Part shown: piece by piece, positions 1-9,769 of the stretch | Numbering within the stretch: position 1 is the first letter of the stretch | Layout: each line of letters starts with the position of its first letter | Source of the DNA: JACKBJ01 sp964549495 | GTDB lineage: Bacteria > Chloroflexota > Anaerolineae > Epilineales > Epilineaceae | Length of the DNA stretch: 64,000 nt | Direction: 5' to 3' | NCBI GenBank assembly: GCA_964549495.1 | Contig: CAZJWJ010000010.1 | Coordinates: 12,983-76,982, forward strand | The notes under the pieces: model-generated | Database searches by the model: none | Told to the model about the DNA's origin: nothing | What the model saw: the letters and a program-made list of their open reading frames with translations, nothing else | Position numbers and translations under genes: made by a program

Positions 1-1
1 G

Positions 2-553
2 GGTGATCGCCGGGCCTTCGAAGAGCTCTACGAACGTCATCGCCTGCCGCTCTACCGGACGGCCTTGGCGATCACGCGCAATCGGGCGCCGGCCGAGGAG
101 CTCTTGCAGGAAGCCTTCCTGCGCGCCTACCGGCATATCCAGCGCGTCCGCCTGCATCCCGGGGCCAGCCTCCGGCCCTGGCTGCACCGCATCCTGGTCA
201 ACCTGGCCTACGACTGGTCGGCCCGCAAGCGCATCACCGCCGGTCCCGGCGAGAGCATGGTCGAGCGCATCGCCACCGGCGCGGCCTCGCCGGAACGCCT
301 CGCCGAAGACCGCGACCTGGAGCGCCTGGTGGGCGAGGCCATCGAGCGACTGCCCTTCAAGCAGCGCATCGTGGTCATCCTCTTCTACCTGCACGACATG
401 GACCTGCTCGAGATCTCCGAGATCCTGAGCCTGCCACCCGGCACGGTCAAGTCCCGACTCTACTACGGGCGCGCCCGGCTGCGCGAGCAGCTCGAGAGCG
501 ACGTCCGCCTGCGAAGCCTCCCGGAGATCCGGCATGTCCTGGCGACATCCTGA
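2..553 (+). CDS. RNA polymerase ECF-type sigma factor, 5' end missing
   Basis: Sigma-70 family factor of the extracytoplasmic-function type. The open frame runs in from the window edge: frame 2 already encodes region 2 (GDRRAFEELYERHRLPLYRT) before the first internal TTG at 65, so the true start lies upstream. Region 2 continues with EELLQEAFLRAYRH and the RPWLHRILVNLAYDW segment. A linker follows, then region 4 with LPFKQRIVVILFYLHDMDLLEISEILSLPPGTVKSRLYYGRARLRE, whose helix-turn-helix is typical for -35 recognition. The stop overlaps the next gene by 20 bases, suggesting translational coupling to the membrane protein that follows, as in sigma/anti-sigma pairs. The regulon cannot be told from sequence. 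Confidence 0.93.
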   Translation, partial: GDRRAFEELYERHRLPLYRTALAITRNRAPAEELLQEAFLRAYRHIQRVRLHPGASLRPWLHRILVNLAYDWSARKRITAGPGESMVERIATGAASPERLAEDRDLERLVGEAIERLPFKQRIVVILFYLHDMDLLEISEILSLPPGTVKSRLYYGRARLREQLESDVRLRSLPEIRHVLATS

Positions 554-1118
554 CGGACACCCCTGGCGCGACGACCGACTCGGTCGCGATCTGCGCCGCG
601 GCCTGGCGCCCCAACGCCAGGCCGAACCCGACGCGGCGGTCTGGCGCCGCATCGCGCGCGAGATCGAGCCGCCTCGCCAGCGCGGTCTGTCGCGCTGGCT
701 GGGCGCCCTGGCCACCGGCCGGCACGAGTCGGGCTTCGGCGCGCGGCTCGGCGGCGCCCAGCGCCCGGCGGTCCTGCTGGGCGCCATGGCCATGGCCTTC
801 GTCCTGGCCATCGGCAACCTGCTGGGTTCGGGTGGCCTGCAGCTGGGCGGCTGCATCGGCCGGCCGGACTGCAGCTGGGACCAGCTCTCCGGCGCCGAGC
901 TGTCCATCCAGCGCCAGCCCCTGGCCGGCGCCATCGAGGAACAGCCCGGCTGGCTCTTCCGGGTCGCGTATCGGCATCGCATCGACCGCGAGGCGCGCCT
1001 GGAGCGCCTGATGGCCGGCCGCGAGGCCTACAACCGCTCCGACTGGTTGCACCAGCCTCTCGAGCCAGCGCGCGGCCCGGCCACGACGGCGCCGGTGACG
1101 CAGGTCGCACTCCACTGA
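534..1118 (+). CDS. Putative membrane-anchored sigma-factor partner
   Basis: A 194-residue protein with a charged, Arg-rich N-terminal half (residues 1-75) and one clear membrane span at about residues 79-98 (AVLLGAMAMAFVLAIGNLLG). The C-terminal part of about 95 residues is presumably extracytoplasmic and contains CIGRPDC. It starts inside the last codons of the sigma-factor gene. One-span proteins encoded directly after ECF sigma genes are often anti-sigma factors, so that role is inferred from position only. No zinc-binding HxxxCxxC anti-sigma motif is visible, and the Cys pair lies after the membrane span, on the wrong side for a classical zinc anti-sigma domain. Confidence 0.7.
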   Translation: MSWRHPDGHPWRDDRLGRDLRRGLAPQRQAEPDAAVWRRIAREIEPPRQRGLSRWLGALATGRHESGFGARLGGAQRPAVLLGAMAMAFVLAIGNLLGSGGLQLGGCIGRPDCSWDQLSGAELSIQRQPLAGAIEEQPGWLFRVAYRHRIDREARLERLMAGREAYNRSDWLHQPLEPARGPATTAPVTQVALH

Positions 1119-1221
1119 CCGCGATCGGACGCGGCATGGCGTCGAGGGCCACGCGCGCCGCGCTTTCGGTGGCCTCGAGCGGGCCACGCGGCTGCCGCGC
1201 GGCCCGGCGCGGGCGCTGGCG

Positions 1222-2889
1222 ATGAGACGCCCCGGCCTCGTCGTCGCCCTGCTGCTCGGCCTGGCCGTGGCGGGCTGCGGCCTGTGCTTCGGCGGTTTCT
1301 GGCTGCTCTCCGGCGCCTCCCTTTCGCCCGAAGGGGCGGCGGTCGAGACCGGGGCTTCGACGGGCGATGATCCCGAGCCGGTCGACGCCCGGCGCGGCGG
1401 GACCTTGACCCTGCCCGGCGGCATGCCCAGCACCCTCGACCCGAGCTTGGTGCGCGACGTGGCTTCGGCGGCCTACATGTACGAGATCTACAGCGGGCTG
1501 GTCACCCTGTCGCCGGAGCTGGAGGTCGTGCCCGACCTGGCCGAGCGCTGGGAGGTCTCCGAGGACGGCACCGCCTACACCTTCTACCTTCGAGAGGATG
1601 CCCGCTTCCACGACGGCAGCCCGGTGCGGGCCGAGGACATCGCCTTCAGCATCGAGCGCGGCTGCGATCCGGCCACCGGATCGCTGGTGGCCTCGGTCTA
1701 CCTGGGCGACATCTTGGGCTGCTTGGACAAGCTGGCCGGCCGGGCCTCGCGCGTGGCCGGCGTCGAGGTGCTCGATCCCTGGATCCTGCGCCTGCGCATC
1801 GACGCGCCCAAGGCCTACTTTCTGGCCAAGCTCACCTACCCCACCGCCTTCGCCCTGGACGCTTCGCAGCTCGCGCGCGACCCGAACTGGCAGGCGCGGC
1901 CCAACGGCTCGGGCCCCTTCGAGCTGGTCGAGCTGGTCGAAGACGAGCGGGCGGTGCTCGAGCGGCACGAGGACTACCATGGGGAGGGTCCCTGGCTCGA
2001 CCGGGTGGAGCTCGACCTGCGGCCGGTGGCCGCGGTGACGCTCTACGAGAACGGCGAGCTGGACGCAACGCCGGTAGGGCTGGCCGACATCGAGCGGGTG
2101 CGCGATCCGCTCAACCCGCTATCGCTGGAGCTGGTCGAGGGCGAGGGCGAGCTGGGCCTGTCCTACCTGGCCTTCGATACTGACCGGCCGCCCTTCGACG
2201 ATCCCCATGTCCGGCGCGCGCTGAGCTATGCCCTGGACAAGCCCAAGCTAGCCGAGGTGGTCATGCGGGGCACGGTACTGCCCATCTACGGCATCCTGCC
2301 GCCGGGCATGCCGGGTCACGATCCGGAGCTGAGCCCCTACCGCTTCGATCCGGAGCGGGCCCGCGCCGAGCTGGCCGCCTCGCGCTACGGCGGTCCGGAG
2401 GATCTGCCGACCTTGACCCTGAGCACGCCCGGCTTGGGCGGCATGGACCCGCTGTCGATGGCCGTGGCCGACGAGCTGGGCGAGGTGCTGGGCATCGAGG
2501 TGCTCCTGGAGCAGACGCCCTGGGAAACCTTCCAGGCCGAGCTGGAGGCCGGCGCCTACGCCATGTACTCGCTGGGCTGGTCGGCCGACTACGCCGACCC
2601 CCAGGACTTCCTGGACGTGCTCTTCCACTCGGAGAGCAGCCTCAACCACAGCGGCTACGCCAGCGCGGAAGTCGACGCGCTGCTCGAGGCGGCGCGGGTC
2701 GAGCAGGACGAGGCGCGGCGGCTGTCGCTCTATCAGGAGGCCGAGCGCGCCATCCTGGACGATGCCCCCTGGCTGCCGCTCTTCACCGGCCGCGAGACCT
2801 GGCTGGTGGCGCCCTACGTGCGGGGCTTCGAGATCCCGCCGATCACCCTGCCGCGCTTCCAGCGGATCTGGTTGGAGGACGTGGACTGA
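1222..2889 (+). CDS. ABC transporter substrate-binding lipoprotein, family 5 (oligopeptide type)
   Basis: Extracytoplasmic solute-binding protein of the DppA/OppA/NikA family (SBP_bac_5), 555 residues. The N-terminus MRRPGLVVALLLGLAVAGC is a lipoprotein signal with lipobox VAGC, so the mature protein should be lipid-anchored. Family hallmarks are RRGGTLTLPGG near residue 55, a TLDPS segment, AERWEVSEDGTAYTFYLREDARFHDGSPV, and later HVRRALSYALDKPKL. It is the first of two such proteins ahead of one set of permeases and ATPases. The ligand is unknown: family members bind peptides, nickel chelates or sugars, and nothing here decides between them. Confidence 0.93.
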   Translation: MRRPGLVVALLLGLAVAGCGLCFGGFWLLSGASLSPEGAAVETGASTGDDPEPVDARRGGTLTLPGGMPSTLDPSLVRDVASAAYMYEIYSGLVTLSPELEVVPDLAERWEVSEDGTAYTFYLREDARFHDGSPVRAEDIAFSIERGCDPATGSLVASVYLGDILGCLDKLAGRASRVAGVEVLDPWILRLRIDAPKAYFLAKLTYPTAFALDASQLARDPNWQARPNGSGPFELVELVEDERAVLERHEDYHGEGPWLDRVELDLRPVAAVTLYENGELDATPVGLADIERVRDPLNPLSLELVEGEGELGLSYLAFDTDRPPFDDPHVRRALSYALDKPKLAEVVMRGTVLPIYGILPPGMPGHDPELSPYRFDPERARAELAASRYGGPEDLPTLTLSTPGLGGMDPLSMAVADELGEVLGIEVLLEQTPWETFQAELEAGAYAMYSLGWSADYADPQDFLDVLFHSESSLNHSGYASAEVDALLEAARVEQDEARRLSLYQEAERAILDDAPWLPLFTGRETWLVAPYVRGFEIPPITLPRFQRIWLEDVD

Positions 2890-3021
2890 GCTTCCGGGCG
2901 GCCTGGTCCGACCCGTGGACGGGGTCCCGGGGTCCGCGATCGCGCCGGCGATTGAACCCGCGGCCGCTGCTCGCCGTTTAGAATAGGTGTCTGAGCATCG
3001 GGGAGGGAACCCCGGGACTGG

Positions 3022-3051
3022 TTGACATGGCTTTCGGGCCTGCGATACAAT
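3022..3051 (+). promoter_or_regulatory. Sigma-70-type promoter for the second binding-protein gene
   Basis: TTGACA at 3022-3027 and TACAAT at 3046-3051 are separated by 18 bases, a near-consensus housekeeping promoter about 155 bases upstream of the ATG at 3206. It gives the ABC importer its own transcription start independent of the first binding-protein gene. The rest of the 316-base gap (2890-3205) shows only GC-rich short inverted repeats after the preceding stop. Confidence 0.75.
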
Positions 3052-3205
3052 GGCCGGACCGTGCGCCGTTGCCGCGGACGCTCACGTCGTGCCACAACGC
3101 GCACAGAACCCTGCCGACGAGCCCAGTCCCCGCGATTCCCCCCCCTTTCCGAGGATCGCTGACCGAGATCGTACGGCGATTTTCTTCTACGGAGGAGTAG
3201 AAACC

Positions 3206-5224
3206 ATGCGAAAGTTCCTGACGCTCTTTAGTCTGATGGGCCTCTTGGCCTTTGGTGCCGTCGCTTGCGGCCCGGCGGCCGAAGATGCCGCCGACGACGC
3301 CGAACAGGCGGCCGAGGACATGGCCGACACGGCCGAGGAAGCCGTGGACGAGGCGGTCGACGAGGCCGAGACCGCCGTGGACGAGATGGCCGACGAAGCC
3401 GAAGAGGCCATGGACGAGATGACCGGCGCCACCGACATCATGGCCTTCGAGCCGGCCCAGCAGGGCGGCACGATGGTCATCGGCCAGAACCAGGAGCCGG
3501 ACACGCTCTACCTCTACGGTGGATCGATGCTGGCCGGTTCCTTCGTCCAGAACGCGCTCTACGAGACGATCGAGGGCGCCGACTACGACTACCAGCCGGT
3601 CATCCTGACCCAGCTGCCCAAGCTGGAGAACGGCGGCGCCACGCTCGAGATGGTCTCGGTCGAGGCCGGCGAGCAGTACGTCGACGCCGAGACCCAGGAA
3701 GTCGTCACGGCCACCGAGACCATCGCCGATCTGCCGCAGTTGGTGGTCACCTTCGAGTTGGTCGACGGCCTGACCTGGCAGGACGGCACGGCCCTGACGG
3801 CCGCCGACTCCGTCTTCTCGCAGCAGCTGGCTTGCCACCCGGACTCGCCGACCAGCAAGTACACCTGCGAGCGCACGGTCAGCTACGAGGCGACCGACGA
3901 CCAGACCCTGGTCTGGACCGGCCTGCCCGGCTTCACCGACCAGACCTACTTCACCAACTTCTACACGCCGCTGCCGCGCCATCAGCCCGGCTCCGACGGC
4001 ACCCTGATGGAAGAGGTCGAGCCGACCGCCATCCTCGAGGACGAAGAGTTCACGCGCAGCCCCTGGTCCTACGGTCCCTTCAAGATCGACAACTGGGAGG
4101 CCGGTGACCGCATCGAGCTGTCCAAGAACGAGTATTACTGGCGCGCGGACGAGGGTCTGCCCTTCCTGGACCAGGTCATCTTCCGCGTCATCCCCGACTC
4201 CAACGCCCTGCTGGCCGCCATCAAGAGCGGTGACATCGACGTCGCCACCCAGAGCGGCATGGGCCTGGACCAGTACGATGCCCTGACCGAGGCCGAAGAG
4301 GCCGGCGAGCTGACCCCGCATTACGTGGTCGGCACGGTCTGGGAGCACATCGACTTCAACCTGAACCCGATCGACGATCGCCCGGCCTTCGGCGCCTGCC
4401 AGCAAGTGCGCCAGGCCATCGCCTACGGCACCGACCGCCAGAACATGGTCGACGTGATCCAGAAGGGTCAGACCTCGGTCCAGAATACCTACATCCCCGC
4501 CGAGCACTGGGCCTATCCCTCCGAGGATATGCTGACGCTCTATCCCTACGAGCCCGAGACGGCGATGCAGATGCTCGAGGACATGGGCTTCACGGACGCC
4601 GACGGCGATGGCATCCGCGAGGCGGCCGAGGACATCACCTGCACCATCACCGTCGATGTCGAGGGCAACACCCAGGACCAGGTCATCCCCGCCGGCACGC
4701 CGCTGGAGTTCACCCTCAACACCACCGAGGGCAACCAGATGCGCGAGGAGGCCACGCTGCTCTTCCAGCAGAACATGACCGACATCGGCGTCGGCGTGAA
4801 CCTGGAGTACCTGGCCGCCAACATCTTCTTCGAGGACGGCCCGGACGGTCCGCTCTTCGGCCGCCGCTTCGACCTGGGCCAGTTCGCCTGGCTGACGGGC
4901 GTGCAGCCCCCGGTGAGCCTCTACTGGTGCACCGAGGTGCCCAGCGAGGAGAACGCCTGGGCCGGCCAGAACCAGACCGGCTGGTGCAACCCCGAGTACG
5001 ACCAGATCGCCAAGCAGGCCGACAACACCTTGGAGCGCGCCGACGCCCTGCCGCTCTACCACCAGGCCCAGCAGATCTTCAGCGAGGCCGTGCCGGTACT
5101 GCCGCTCTTCGCCCGCGTAAAGGTCATGGCCACCACGCCGGACGTGGTCAACTTCGCGCCCAACCCGACGATCAACGCCGAGACCTGGAACATCGAGACC
5201 TGGGGCTTCGCCCCCGCCGAGTAG
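3206..5224 (+). CDS. ABC transporter substrate-binding lipoprotein with acidic helical spacer
   Basis: Second family-5 solute-binding protein, 672 residues. The start at 3206 is chosen because GGAGGAG sits 9 bases upstream and the resulting N-terminus is a lipoprotein signal (MRKFLTLFSLMGLLAFGAVAC, Cys21). Residues 23-75 are an unusual Ala/Asp/Glu-rich stretch with a repeating EEAVDEA/ADEAEEA pattern and almost no other residue types, predicted to form a long acidic helix that holds the binding domain away from the membrane. The binding fold follows from about residue 86 (GGTMVIGQNQEPDTLYLYGG). Family segments include VTFELVDGLTWQDGTALTA and VRQAIAYGTDRQNMV. The permease genes follow after a strong hairpin. 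The ligand is unknown. Confidence 0.93.
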   Translation: MRKFLTLFSLMGLLAFGAVACGPAAEDAADDAEQAAEDMADTAEEAVDEAVDEAETAVDEMADEAEEAMDEMTGATDIMAFEPAQQGGTMVIGQNQEPDTLYLYGGSMLAGSFVQNALYETIEGADYDYQPVILTQLPKLENGGATLEMVSVEAGEQYVDAETQEVVTATETIADLPQLVVTFELVDGLTWQDGTALTAADSVFSQQLACHPDSPTSKYTCERTVSYEATDDQTLVWTGLPGFTDQTYFTNFYTPLPRHQPGSDGTLMEEVEPTAILEDEEFTRSPWSYGPFKIDNWEAGDRIELSKNEYYWRADEGLPFLDQVIFRVIPDSNALLAAIKSGDIDVATQSGMGLDQYDALTEAEEAGELTPHYVVGTVWEHIDFNLNPIDDRPAFGACQQVRQAIAYGTDRQNMVDVIQKGQTSVQNTYIPAEHWAYPSEDMLTLYPYEPETAMQMLEDMGFTDADGDGIREAAEDITCTITVDVEGNTQDQVIPAGTPLEFTLNTTEGNQMREEATLLFQQNMTDIGVGVNLEYLAANIFFEDGPDGPLFGRRFDLGQFAWLTGVQPPVSLYWCTEVPSEENAWAGQNQTGWCNPEYDQIAKQADNTLERADALPLYHQAQQIFSEAVPVLPLFARVKVMATTPDVVNFAPNPTINAETWNIETWGFAPAE

Positions 5225-5236
5225 TCCAGGACGCTT

Positions 5237-5302
5237 GATCTCCACATAGCATTCGGTCGGGCCGGCGTGCGATCCTCGCCGCCGGCCCGACCGCTGGAGA
5301 TC
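5237..5302 (+). terminator. Strong intergenic hairpin between binding protein and permease genes
   Basis: A perfect 14-bp stem (5254-5267 with 5280-5293, core CGGTCGGGCCGGCG) with a 12-base loop is enclosed by a second 8-bp stem (5237-5244 GATCTCCA with 5295-5302 TGGAGATC). No T-run follows. In ABC importer operons such hairpins usually lower downstream expression or protect the upstream mRNA end, leaving more binding protein than permease. That role is inferred. Confidence 0.65.
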
Positions 5303-5327
5303 CTAGAATCCCACCGAGGAGTCGGTC

Positions 5328-6395
5328 ATGTCCGGTTATCTGATCCGCCGTGCCATCCAGATGGTCATCGTGCTGTTCATCTCGTCGGTCGCCATCTACA
5401 GCCTGTTGCTGGCCGCCCCGGGCGGGCCCTTCTCCGGCATGAAGCAGCTGACCGGTGCCAAGGATCGCGTCAGCGAATCGCAGATTCGGAACATGGAGCG
5501 GCTGCTCGGTTTGCATCTGCCGCCGCAGATGCAGTACGTAGCCTGGCTGGCCGGAGATGATTGGATGGGCAGCATCAACCCGGACTGGGAAGGACAGCGC
5601 AAGGGCGTGCTGCGCGGGGACTTCGGCAAGTCCTTCAAGCAGAACCGCCCGGTCTTGACCTTGATCCAGGAGCGATTGCCGGCGACCGTCAAGCTCATGG
5701 CCGCCTCGGCCCTCCTGGCCATCATGGTGGCGGTTCCGGTCGGGGTCTATTCGGCGGTCAAACAGTATTCCAAGCTGGACTATACCTTCACCTTCGCCAC
5801 CTTCGTCGGCATCGCCATCCCCAATTTCTGGTTCGGCCTGATGCTGATCATCCTGTGTAGCTATCTCTTCCGCGAATGGGGCTTACCCTATCTTCCGACC
5901 GGCGGTGTCGAGAGCGCGCGCATCCGGCCCGGGAGCCTCCAATCGGCCTTGGGGGCCACGCAGGGATCTGCGCTCGATCAGGCCATCCATCTGATCTTGC
6001 CCACCTTGACCCTCAGCCTGTCCTCGATGGCCGGATGGGGACGATTCGTGCGTGCCAGCATGCTCGAGGTGCTTCGACAGGACTACGTTCGAACCGCTCG
6101 CGCCAAGGGGCTGACCGAGCGCATCGTGGTGGCCAAGCACGCCCTGCGCAACGCCCTGATCCCCTTGGTGACCATCGTCACCTTCGAATTGCCCATCATG
6201 TTCGGGGGTGCCATCCTCACCGAGACCGTCTTCTCCTATCCGGGCATGGGGCGCCTCTACATCCAAGCGCTGGTCGGCTTCGACTACCCCGTCGCGCAGG
6301 GCTTCCTGGTGATCACGGCCGTCCTGGTCGTCATCGCGACCCTGCTCAGCGACATCCTCTACACGGTCGTCGATCCCCGCATCCGCTTCAGCTAG
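5328..6395 (+). CDS. ABC transporter permease, DppB/OppB type
   Basis: Inner-membrane permease of 355 residues. It begins MSGYLIRRAIQMVIVLFISSVAIY, the standard first span of DppB/OppB proteins, preceded by a GAGGAG ribosome site. The permease signature loop is present as RASMLEVLRQDYVRTARAKG (the EAA-type contact with the ATPase), followed by HALRNALIPLVTIVTFELPIMFGGAILTETVFSYPGMG. It ends DILYTVVDPRIRFS, as is usual. It should pair with the product of the next gene to form the channel. About 60 residues after the first span are an extracytoplasmic loop with MKQLTGAKDRVSESQI, also typical. Confidence 0.96.
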   Translation: MSGYLIRRAIQMVIVLFISSVAIYSLLLAAPGGPFSGMKQLTGAKDRVSESQIRNMERLLGLHLPPQMQYVAWLAGDDWMGSINPDWEGQRKGVLRGDFGKSFKQNRPVLTLIQERLPATVKLMAASALLAIMVAVPVGVYSAVKQYSKLDYTFTFATFVGIAIPNFWFGLMLIILCSYLFREWGLPYLPTGGVESARIRPGSLQSALGATQGSALDQAIHLILPTLTLSLSSMAGWGRFVRASMLEVLRQDYVRTARAKGLTERIVVAKHALRNALIPLVTIVTFELPIMFGGAILTETVFSYPGMGRLYIQALVGFDYPVAQGFLVITAVLVVIATLLSDILYTVVDPRIRFS

Positions 6396-6423
6396 TCCCG
6401 ATCCGATTCCAGGAGTTCCGAAT

Positions 6424-7377
6424 ATGTCGGTGTCCGATCTCTCCTTCGAAGCCGGCGAGCTGGCGGCGCCGGACGAGGAATCCCAGTTTCAGCTGATCTG
6501 GCGACGCTTCCGCCGCCACAAGCTGGCCGTGATCGGCTTGTTCATCGTCGTCTTCCTCGGTCTCTTCGCCTACGTCGGCCCTTTTCTCACGCCCTATAGT
6601 TCGACGACCATCCCGAGCGCCGACCTTGCACTGGCCAAGGAGTTAGGGCCGGGTGAGTGCTACACTGCCACGAGCGGGGAAGAGCGATGCCACATCCTGG
6701 GTACGGATAGGGTTGGTCGGGACTACCTGACCCGCTTGATGGAAGGCGGGCGCGTATCGCTCTCGTTGGCCCTGGTCGTCACGATCATCTCGCAGACCTT
6801 GGGCACCATCATCGGCAGCATCAGCGGCTATTTCGGCGGATGGGTCGACAGCGCGATCATGCGCGTGGTCGACTTCATCCTGACCCTGCCCACCTTGCCG
6901 ATCTTCCTGGTGGCCTACACCCTCTTCCCGATGGACGCGATCCCGGGCGGGTCGATCACGGTCCTGGGCATCATCTTCGTCGCTTTTGGCTGGGTGGGCT
7001 CTTCGCGCCTGGTGCGCGGCGAGATCCTCAGCCTGCGCGGGCGCGAGTTCACCGATGCCTCGCGGGCGGTGGGCGCTTCGAACTTTCGCATCATCCTGCG
7101 CCATATGATCCCCAACTCCTTGGCGCCGGTGCTGGTGGCTGCCACCTTGGGCATCGGCGGCATCGTGGTCGGCGAGGCCGGCCTGTCCTTCCTGGGCTTC
7201 GGTGTCCAGCCGCCCGACCCGAGCTGGGGGAACCTGTTGCAGGACACACAGGCCGATATGGCGACCGCGCCATTCCGCGTCTTCTACCCGGGCATGTTGA
7301 TCTTCCTGATCAGCCTGTCGGCCAACTTCATCGGCGATGCGCTGCGCGACGCTCTCGACCCGCGCCTCAAGCTCTGA
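6424..7377 (+). CDS. ABC transporter permease, DppC/OppC type
   Basis: Second channel subunit, 317 residues, 28 bases after the first permease gene. The cytoplasmic N-terminus is followed by FRRHKLAVIGLFIVVFLGLFAYVGPF, then the conserved HILGTDRVGRDYLTRLMEGGRVSLSL segment. The EAA loop appears as GREFTDASRAVGASNFRIILRHMIPN. The end GEAGLSFLGFGVQPPDPSWGNLL...DALDPRLKL is diagnostic of OppC/DppC. It belongs to one transcription unit with the flanking permease and ATPase genes. Confidence 0.96.
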   Translation: MSVSDLSFEAGELAAPDEESQFQLIWRRFRRHKLAVIGLFIVVFLGLFAYVGPFLTPYSSTTIPSADLALAKELGPGECYTATSGEERCHILGTDRVGRDYLTRLMEGGRVSLSLALVVTIISQTLGTIIGSISGYFGGWVDSAIMRVVDFILTLPTLPIFLVAYTLFPMDAIPGGSITVLGIIFVAFGWVGSSRLVRGEILSLRGREFTDASRAVGASNFRIILRHMIPNSLAPVLVAATLGIGGIVVGEAGLSFLGFGVQPPDPSWGNLLQDTQADMATAPFRVFYPGMLIFLISLSANFIGDALRDALDPRLKL

Positions 7378-7416
7378 TACCATCCGCTCCTTCCGAATGC
7401 GGAGGGGCCTAGATCC

Positions 7417-7458
7417 GCTCCACGCACGCAGGGCCGAGCGGCCCGGCGCTCGTGGAGC
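7417..7458 (+). other. Hairpin between permease and ATPase genes
   Basis: An 8-bp inverted repeat (7417-7424 GCTCCACG, 7451-7458 CGTGGAGC) encloses a smaller GGGCC/GGCCC stem and lies just before the ribosome site of the first ATPase gene. It has no T-tail. It may tune expression within the operon or mark an mRNA processing site. Confidence 0.4.
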
Positions 7459-7479
7459 ATCGTGCCGAGGAGGATCGGT

Positions 7480-8564
<1,085 letters not shown>

Positions 8565-8568
<4 letters not shown>

Positions 8569-9620
8569 GCACGAGCACTCCAGAAGGGGCGACGGCGGTG
8601 GATCAGGGCAAGAACGGAAGCAAGGCCTTCGGCGAGGTGCTCCTCGACGTCCAAGATCTGGTCAAGCACTTCCCGGTGCGCCAGGGCGTGCTGCAGCGCG
8701 TGGCGGCCTGGGTCAAGGCTGTCGACGGGGTCAGCTTCGAGATCCGCGAGGGCGAGACCTTCGGCCTGGTCGGCGAGTCCGGCTGCGGCAAGACGACGGT
8801 GGGCCGCTCCATCCTGCGGCTGATCGAGCCGACGGCCGGCCGGGTCTACTTCGAGGGGCAGGACGTCACCGAGCTCGGAAACAAGGAGCTCAAGGCCCTG
8901 CGCAAGGACATGCAGATCATCTTCCAGGATCCCTTCTCCAGCCTGGATCCGCGCATGCCCATCGGCGGCAGCATCGCCGAGGGCCTCAACGTGCAGGGCA
9001 TCAAGGGCCGCGAGGCCGACGAGATCGTGCGCAGCGTGCTGGCCGACGTGGGCCTACACGCCGCCCACGCCCGGCGCTACCCGCACGAGTTCTCCGGCGG
9101 CCAGCGCCAGCGCATCGGCATCGCCCGCGCCCTGGCCCTGCGCCCCAAGCTGATCATCTGCGACGAGCCGGTCTCGGCCCTGGACGTCTCCATCCAGTCC
9201 CAGGTGCTCAACCTGCTCAACGACATCCAGAAAGAGTACGGGCTGACCTACCTCTTCATCGCCCACAACCTGAGCGTGGTCGAGCACATCTCCGACCGCG
9301 TCGGCGTGATGTACCTGGGCAAGATGGTCGAGGTGGCCGATCGCGAGGAGCTCTTCCGCAACCCGCTCCACCCCTACACCAAGGCCCTGATCAGCGCCAT
9401 CCCGGTGCCCGATCCGGACCTCAAGCGCGAGCGGGTGATCCTCGAGGGCGATGTGCCCAGCCCGCTCAACCCGCCCAGCGGCTGCAACTTCCACCCGCGC
9501 TGCCCGATCGCGGTCGAGATGTGCAGCCGGGAGGACCCGGTGCTGCGCAATGTCGGCACCCCCGAGCGCGAGCACCTGGTCTCCTGCCACCTGGTCGAGG
9601 ATGGCGCGGCGGCCGATTGA
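8565..9620 (+). CDS. ABC transporter ATP-binding protein, DppF/OppF type
   Basis: Partner ATPase, 351 residues, whose ATG overlaps the previous stop by four bases (ATGA), indicating translational coupling. The insertion LVKHFPVRQGVLQRVAAWVKAVDGVSF is characteristic of OppF/DppF. Walker A is GESGCGKT, signature FSGGQRQRIGIARALAL, Walker B LIICDEPVSALDVS, H-loop LFIAHNLSVV. It ends with the Cys motif PPSGCNFHPRCPIAVEMC. It completes a five-component importer: two binding proteins upstream, two permeases, two ATPases. Confidence 0.96.
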
Positions 9621-9679
9621 CCGCGGCGCGACGCGGGATGGCTTGAAAAAGCTGACCGGCTGACATCCAGCCGACCTGC

Positions 9680-9708
9680 TTGACGCTCGGATGGAACTGG
9701 GGTAGAGT
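9680..9708 (+). promoter_or_regulatory. Sigma-70-type promoter before the DNRLRE-type protein
   Basis: TTGACG at 9680-9685 and TAGAGT at 9703-9708 are 17 bases apart, about 60 bases before the chosen GTG start at 9770. It lies after the end of the ABC operon and would give the secreted protein gene its own transcript. Confidence 0.65.
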
Positions 9709-9769
9709 CCGCGCGCTGTTCCCGAGGTGCGCCGCCCGAGAAGACCCGATGGATGCCAGGAGGACGAAC

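Noticed and set aside
2978..5245. A 755-residue open frame on the minus strand
   Set aside because: It lies entirely antisense to the binding-protein gene, whose GC-rich codons keep the opposite frame open. It has low-complexity V/G/L/D content, no ribosome site and no recognisable domain.
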